This document shows, piece by piece, positions 59,807 to 64,000 of a DNA stretch of 64,000 nucleotides. The stretch's first letter is position 1. Every line of letters starts with the position of its first letter. Source of the stretch: Micromonospora radicis (GTDB taxonomy: Bacteria > Actinomycetota > Actinomycetes > Mycobacteriales > Micromonosporaceae). A program made the translations under genes and the position numbers. The stretch spans positions 1 to 64,000 of the forward strand of contig NZ_QXEC01000029.1 in assembly GCF_003583405.1 (NCBI RefSeq), read 5' to 3'. The notes below the pieces were generated by a model, which saw only the letters and a program-made list of their open reading frames with translations, ran no database searches and had not been told where the DNA came from.

Positions 59807-60610
59807 TCAGGAACTGCGGATGCAGCAGCCCTGACACACCTTCGGCTGCGGCAGGGTGAAGGCCAGGCAGCAGGTGCGCCGCTGCACGGTCGGCTCGCCG
59901 TTCGGGCCGGGTACCAGCTCCACCAGGTCGGCCAGGCCGAGCGTGTCGAGCAGCGTGTCGATCGCCTCGACCGCGGAGCCGGGCAATCCGTCGGCGGCCA
60001 GCAGCAGGGCGTGCGCGACGCTGGCGGCCACCGAACCGAGCAGGGTGCGGGTACCGATGCGGACCTCGCCCTGGATCGCCTTGACCAGCGGGGACAGGTG
60101 TGCGTCGAGCAGCGTGGCCCGCAGCATCGCCAGCAACTCCCGCTCGTCGGTCACCACCCGGACCTCGGGCAACCCGGCGAGCGCCAGCGGGTCGTTGGGC
60201 AGCACCGCGACCGGGGTCGACCGGCGCAGGCCCAGGGTCACCAGCGTGCTCCGGTCGGCGAAGTGGACGAGCGTGGCCGCGGGGTCGAGCAGCGGCACCC
60301 GCCGCGCGGCGGCCCAGCCGAGCACCACCGGCAGCGCCGCCCAGTAGCTGTACGCCTTCCAGGCCAGTGCGGCCGAGGCGTGCGGGGTGCCGCCCCAGAG
60401 CCGGGCGGCCGAGTCGAGCAACTCGGGCAGCCGGGTGCCGTCGGTCAGCGTGGTCGCCGGGGCCCAGATGGTCTCGTCGGCGACCACCAGGCCCGGGGCC
60501 AGCCCGGGCAGCACGTCGGTGCCGAACATGGCGCGCAGCGTCGCGGTGACCGGCGCCAGCGGTGTGGCGGGTACGTGCTGAACAGGCAGCACCGCAGTCA
60601 CCTGCTCCAC
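59807..60610 (-). CDS. FhuF-like (2Fe-2S) ferric-siderophore reductase
   Basis: 267 residues. The C-terminal RTCCLAFTLPQPKVCQGCCIRS holds the CC-x10+-C-x2-C(C) cluster of FhuF/siderophore-reductase proteins that release iron by reducing ferric siderophores. The N-terminal part resembles the IucA/FhuF core (DETIWAPATTLTDGTRLPELLDSAARLWGG; SAALAWKAYSYWAALPVVLGWA). GTG 60610 used; GTG 60601 is an alternative. An IdeR-type box lies 24 bases upstream, so it should be iron-repressed. Confidence 0.88.
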   Translation of the reverse strand: MEQVTAVLPVQHVPATPLAPVTATLRAMFGTDVLPGLAPGLVVADETIWAPATTLTDGTRLPELLDSAARLWGGTPHASAALAWKAYSYWAALPVVLGWAAARRVPLLDPAATLVHFADRSTLVTLGLRRSTPVAVLPNDPLALAGLPEVRVVTDERELLAMLRATLLDAHLSPLVKAIQGEVRIGTRTLLGSVAASVAHALLLAADGLPGSAVEAIDTLLDTLGLADLVELVPGPNGEPTVQRRTCCLAFTLPQPKVCQGCCIRSS

Positions 60611-60633
60611 CCCCGTTTCGGTCCGCCGAACTT

Positions 60634-60652
60634 GGCTAAGGCTAGCCTAACC
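60634..60652 (-). promoter_or_regulatory. IdeR/DmdR-type iron box
   Basis: GGTTAGGCTAGCCTTAGCC on the minus strand; the core TTAGGCTAGCCTTA matches 12 of 14 positions of the DtxR-family consensus TTAGGCTAACCTAA. It lies 24-42 bases upstream of the FhuF-like gene start. Confidence 0.88.
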
Positions 60653-60854
60653 ACACTTGGCGGCGCGGGGGACTCTTATCGTGCGGAGCGGGAGCGGCCT
60701 GGGTCACTCGGTCACCCGGAGTGCTCGCCCGAAAGCTCGGCGCAGTTTCGTCGGAAATCGTCCCAGAGTCAAGCATCTTGTCGACAACATGCCACTTCCG
60801 TGCGCGTCCGGCAACCCAACGTGAAACTTGGTACACCCGGCCACGAGGAAGCTG

Positions 60855-62369
60855 ATGACGACCTCACCGCTCGATCGGGCTGCCGACTCCTTCGCCGCCG
60901 AACTCGCCCGGCACCGGACGGAGCGGGGGCTGTCCAAGAAACAGCTGGCCGCGATGATGGGCTTCGACCCGTCGTACGTCAGCCACGTCGAAGGGCGCCG
61001 ACACCGCCCCACCGAGGACTTCGCCCGCCGGGCCGAGGCCGCCCTGGAAGCCAGCGGCGCGATCTGGCAACGCTTCCAGGAGTACGACCACCTGCGTCAC
61101 ACCCGCAGCGAGCGTGACCAGCGGGAGTCCGGCCCGGCGGGGCGGTGGATGCCACCCGCCACCGGTCTGATCGTCGAGCGGGAACTCGCCACCCTCACCC
61201 ACACCGAGGACGGGTACCACTGCGTCATCCGCCGCGAGCTGTACAACGCCGGAGTGGAACCGGTCACCCGCTACCTGGTGCGGGTCGCCGTCGACCGCTA
61301 CCCCAACGATCCGGGTCGGTCCAACCGCCACCACCGGGAGCACCCACTCACCTTCGCCGAACTACAACTACGGGCACACCGGGAGGAAGCCGGCGAGCGT
61401 GAGGCGATGCACTGGCGGACGAAGTACGACCGGGACGCCTTCAAGGAGATCTGGCTGCTCTTCGAGAATGCCGAACGGCGCTTCCCGCTCTACCCCGGCC
61501 ACTCCGCCACCATCGAGTACACCTACACCGTCGGACCGGACAAGTGGGGGCCCTGGTTCCAGCGGGCGGTGCGCGTACCGACCCGGCGTCTCGCCGTACG
61601 ACTTGACCTGCCGGTCGACCTGGACCCGCAGGTCTGGGGCGCGCAGATCTCCCTGTCGGCCGACGAAGGCCCACTGCGCAGGGCGATCACCCGGCGCGAC
61701 GAGGCAGACCGGGCGATCTTCGACTGGTCGACCGACGACCCGCCGCTGAACGCCCGCTACCGGATGCAGTGGCGCTTCCGTGCCCAACCGGAGCCCGAAC
61801 CGGAGGGCCGGCGGGTCCGGCCGTCCGAACGGATGCGCGGCCTCGGCATCGTCCAACGCGGCGCCGACCTGCTGCGGCAGCCGGCCAGACCGTTCGACCT
61901 GCCACACGAGGAACAGGCGGCGCAGGAGATCGTCGACCGGCTGATCGCCGCGCTGGCCCGGCTCGACGAACTGCACCCGTTCGCCAAGGGGGTCGGGGTG
62001 GCCGCCCCACAGTTCGCCATCGACCGCGCGGCGGCCGTCATCCGACCGCCCGACCGCGGCGCCGAACCCGTGGTACTGCTCAACCCCCGGGTGGTCGACG
62101 CCGCGTCCGACCTCGACGAGCAGTACGAAGGCTGCCTCTCCTTCTTCGACCACCGCGGACTGGTGCCACGCCCGCTGCGGGTGGACGTGGAACACGCGCA
62201 GTTCGACGGCGGACGGGTGATCACCTCGTTCGAGTTCGGCATGGCCCGGCTGGTCGCCCACGAGATCGACCACCTGGAAGGCCGGCTGTACGTCGACCGG
62301 ATGGCACCGGGGGTGCCGCTGGTGCCGGTCGAGGAGTACCGCGAATCCGGCCACCCCTGGCGCTACTGA
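60855..62369 (+). CDS. XRE HTH - middle beta domain - peptide deformylase fusion
   Basis: 504 residues; ATG with GAGGAA upstream. An XRE HTH (residues ~8-65, RHRTERGLSKKQLAAMMGFD then SYVSHVEGRRHRPT) precedes a ~200-residue beta-rich domain (about 95-310, GYHCVIRRELYNAGVEP, PLYPGHSATIEYTYTVG) and a complete peptide deformylase. Its motifs are GVGVAAPQ (379-386), EGCLS (425-429) and HEIDH (469-473), so metal ligands C427, H469, H473 and catalytic E470 are intact. Housekeeping deformylases are ~180 residues and lack the other parts. Function unknown; a regulatory or conflict-system role is possible. Confidence 0.88.
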   Translation: MTTSPLDRAADSFAAELARHRTERGLSKKQLAAMMGFDPSYVSHVEGRRHRPTEDFARRAEAALEASGAIWQRFQEYDHLRHTRSERDQRESGPAGRWMPPATGLIVERELATLTHTEDGYHCVIRRELYNAGVEPVTRYLVRVAVDRYPNDPGRSNRHHREHPLTFAELQLRAHREEAGEREAMHWRTKYDRDAFKEIWLLFENAERRFPLYPGHSATIEYTYTVGPDKWGPWFQRAVRVPTRRLAVRLDLPVDLDPQVWGAQISLSADEGPLRRAITRRDEADRAIFDWSTDDPPLNARYRMQWRFRAQPEPEPEGRRVRPSERMRGLGIVQRGADLLRQPARPFDLPHEEQAAQEIVDRLIAALARLDELHPFAKGVGVAAPQFAIDRAAAVIRPPDRGAEPVVLLNPRVVDAASDLDEQYEGCLSFFDHRGLVPRPLRVDVEHAQFDGGRVITSFEFGMARLVAHEIDHLEGRLYVDRMAPGVPLVPVEEYRESGHPWRY

Positions 62370-62380
62370 CAACAGCTGCC

Positions 62381-62497
62381 GCTGTTGCACGACCACGCCT
62401 GGTCCGGGTGACCGACGGCCGGCCAGGTGTGCCGTTTGCTGTTGCACGACCACGCCTGGTCCGGGTGGGAAGGACGGCCGGCCAGGCGTGGTCGTGC
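62381..62497. repeat. 30-bp direct repeats plus inverted copy
   Basis: A 30-base unit beginning GCTGTTGCACGACCACGCCT occurs at 62381-62410 and identically at 62438-62467. The 16-base core GCACGACCACGCCTGG is then inverted at 62482-62497, giving a 16-bp hairpin with copy two. It lies between convergent genes and may terminate both. Confidence 0.85.
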
Positions 62498-62585
62498 GGG
62501 CGGTGCCGGTCCGCCCGATCAGGGGGACCGGGGCGCGTGCCCCAGGGGGCAGGAGCACGCGCCCCGGTTCGGGGGGAGAAAAGCT

Positions 62586-63707
62586 CTACAGGTTGCCGAA
62601 CGTGTCGTACCGGGTGTGGTTCGGCGGGACCTCGTCGGCGGCGAGCACCCGCAACGTCGACCGGACCATCGCCACCGAACCGGAGACGTAACAGTCGTGC
62701 GCGGTCCACGGGCCGTACCGGGCCACCACGTCGGAGATGTCGCCCTGCTCACCGTCGAAGTCCGGGTCGTCGCTGCACGCCGCGGTGACCGACAACCACG
62801 GGTGGGCCGCCACCAGCTCGCGCAGGGTGTCGAGGCCGTAGAGGTCCTCCTCGGTACGCGCGCCGTAGAAGACGTGCACCCACCGGGCCCGGTTGAAGGT
62901 GGCCAGCTCCTCCACCAGCGCCTTGATCGGCGCCAGCCCGACGCCCCCGGCGACGCAGAGGATGTCCCGCTCCGACGAGCGGTCCAACGTCATCGAACCC
63001 ATCGGGGCAGCGACCCGCAGCAGATCACCCGGCTTGATCCGGCGGACCAGGGCACCGGAGACCCAGCCGGCGGCCTCCGGCGGCGTACGGACGTGGAACT
63101 CCAGCACGTTCTCGTCGTTCGGGGCGTTCGCCACCGAGTACGTCCGCCACACCCGGGGATGGTGCCGGGGCGCCTCGATGCTGACGTACTGGCCCGCCTT
63201 CCAGGCCAGCGGGTGCTGCAGGGCCCGGCAGGTGAAGACGGCGGTGTCCGGCCCGTACCGTTCGTGGGTGAGCACCTCGGCGTGCCAGAACGGCGGGTTG
63301 CCGTCGGCCGCGGCACCGGCCAGCATCTTCTCGCTGATGGCCGCGTACGCGTCCCGCCACGCCTGGTCGTACTCCAGGTTCCAGCCGTCACCGGCGGTGC
63401 TGCGCAGGGCGTCCAGCAGCGCCACGCCCATGGTCTCGTAGTGCGCCGCATCGACGTGGTACTTGCGGTGGTCCCGGCCGAGCGCGCGGAGGAACTCGTC
63501 GAAGCCCTCCGGGTCGTCCACCGTGTGGATCGCCGCGATGATCGCTTCGAGGAGCCGATCGCCCTGCCCGGACATCTGTACCGGGAAGAGCTTGCGCAGC
63601 TCGGGATCGAGGAGGAAGAGCCGGGCGTAGAAGTGACCGCTCAGCCGGACCCGGTCCTCCTCGACGAGGGTCCAGCTCTCCTTCAGCAGCCGCGCGAAGT
63701 TGTCCAC
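62586..63707 (-). CDS. globin-FAD/NAD reductase fusion (flavohaemoprotein-like)
   Basis: 373 residues from GTG 63707 with GGAG upstream. The globin part (about 1-130) has the distal FYARLFLLDPELRKLFP region and proximal His in HRKYHVDAAHYETMG. The reductase part follows: RVWRTYSVANAPN (FAD), GGVGLAPIKALVEEL (NAD) and the C-terminal DCYVSGSVAMV. Such proteins dioxygenate nitric oxide to nitrate. Compared with E. coli Hmp (396 residues) the globin is slightly shorter. The 152-base divergent gap to the CPBP gene holds ATGTGCG repeats possible for a regulator. Confidence 0.92.
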   Translation of the reverse strand: MDNFARLLKESWTLVEEDRVRLSGHFYARLFLLDPELRKLFPVQMSGQGDRLLEAIIAAIHTVDDPEGFDEFLRALGRDHRKYHVDAAHYETMGVALLDALRSTAGDGWNLEYDQAWRDAYAAISEKMLAGAAADGNPPFWHAEVLTHERYGPDTAVFTCRALQHPLAWKAGQYVSIEAPRHHPRVWRTYSVANAPNDENVLEFHVRTPPEAAGWVSGALVRRIKPGDLLRVAAPMGSMTLDRSSERDILCVAGGVGLAPIKALVEELATFNRARWVHVFYGARTEEDLYGLDTLRELVAAHPWLSVTAACSDDPDFDGEQGDISDVVARYGPWTAHDCYVSGSVAMVRSTLRVLAADEVPPNHTRYDTFGNL

Positions 63708-63859
63708 CGGGGGGCGCTCCTTCTCTGACGGCGGATCGGGCCCCCATAGAATGTCCACGGAGCGTGCATGAAGGTCGCACAGAATGTGCGACCGCACGTG
63801 AGGTCGGCTCAGTGGGCACCCGGATGCCACCAGCGCGTACGGTCCGGCAGAGTGGTGCG

Positions 63860-64000
63860 GTGACCGTTGAGCTGACCCGACCGGTGTCCCGCCGGATGCT
63901 CGGCACCGAGACGTTACTGGTGCTCGGCCTCTCGCTCGGCCAGTCGGCCGTCTACGCCACCGTCTCGCTGATCGCCAAACTGACCGCCGAGGGCGGACTG
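63860..64000 (+). CDS. N-terminus of a probable CPBP-family membrane protease
   Basis: Incomplete at the window edge; the first 47 codons from GTG 63860 are TVELTRPVSRRMLGTETLLV followed by LGLSLGQSAVYATVSLIAKL. The basic start and first membrane helix resemble actinobacterial CPBP (glutamic-type intramembrane protease) proteins, but the catalytic EExxxR motif lies beyond the window, so the family is tentative. Confidence 0.5.
   Translation, partial: MTVELTRPVSRRMLGTETLLVLGLSLGQSAVYATVSLIAKLTAEGGL

Noticed and set aside
1..64000. Long open frames opposite or inside nearly every gene (for example 36-980 plus, 13038-15515 plus, 25149-26480 plus)
   Set aside because: They are opposite-strand shadows caused by GC-rich codon third positions. 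They are full of Arg/Gly/Pro repeats, lack ribosome sites, and the real genes in the same places have clear motifs.

Overview
The window is high-GC actinobacterial chromosomal DNA. Codon third positions are almost all G or C, GTG starts are common, and Shine-Dalgarno sites are GGAGG-like. Gene content (three tandem LytR-CpsA-Psr proteins, an XRE-DUF5753/DUF397 pair, LytTR signalling, SoxR, a DUF5926 protein, an IdeR-type iron box) points to the family Micromonosporaceae, most likely Micromonospora or a close relative. This is inferred from family knowledge; no search was run. Most of the window is ordinary chromosome. I see no insertion sequence, prophage, CRISPR array or large biosynthetic cluster.

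Layout. 0-9 kb: two HAD phosphatases, OsmC, a zincin-like protease, AIM24, prephenate dehydratase (pheA), a lipoprotein, a PAS protein, a NERD protein, and arginine deiminase (arcA) behind an ArgR-like palindrome. 9-17 kb: DUF5926, an anti-sigma-type ATPase, a soluble histidine kinase, a glycerophosphodiesterase, a rhodanese and three LCP ligases. 17-22.6 kb: a UXS-like epimerase, a repeat-rich accessory module (flavin-reductase fusion, 12-residue-repeat protein, XRE/DUF5753, DUF397), a P-loop kinase and a DUF559 protein. 22.6-29.5 kb: an ABC exporter, then an acetate/monocarboxylate-type symporter with a small membrane partner behind a LytS/LytTR pair; a cluster of DnaA-box-like 9-mers lies between regulator and transporter.

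29.5-36.9 kb is envelope and glycan oriented: an undecaprenyl-phosphate sugar transferase, a Nei-type glycosylase, a GT4 glycosyltransferase, and a tightly overlapping trio (nucleotidyltransferase, glycerol-1-phosphate-dehydrogenase-like enzyme, CDP-alcohol phosphotransferase) that looks like a self-contained pathway for an activated polyol phosphate. 37-48.6 kb: aminotransferase, CorA, cyclophilin, rhomboid protease, thiolase, APH-type kinase, an OmpR two-component system and a lipoprotein.

48.6-57.8 kb: membrane and GT2 glycosyltransferases, a split transketolase divergent from soxR with a palindrome in the 46-bp gap, quinone oxidoreductase, tRNA-Ser(TGA), a minimal GntR regulator facing a promoter/operator and a string of tiny genes, a Raf-kinase-inhibitor-like protein and a methyltransferase. 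58-64 kb: a GT-C-like membrane protein, a FhuF-like iron-sulfur protein behind an IdeR-type box, an unusual fusion of an XRE DNA-binding domain to an intact peptide deformylase, a globin-reductase flavohaemoprotein, and the start of a probable CPBP membrane protease.

The best candidates for something little described are the HTH-deformylase fusion (60855-62369), the glycerol-1-phosphate-type trio (33724-36240), and the flavin-reductase fusion module with its period-21 and period-36 coding repeats (17951-19337).
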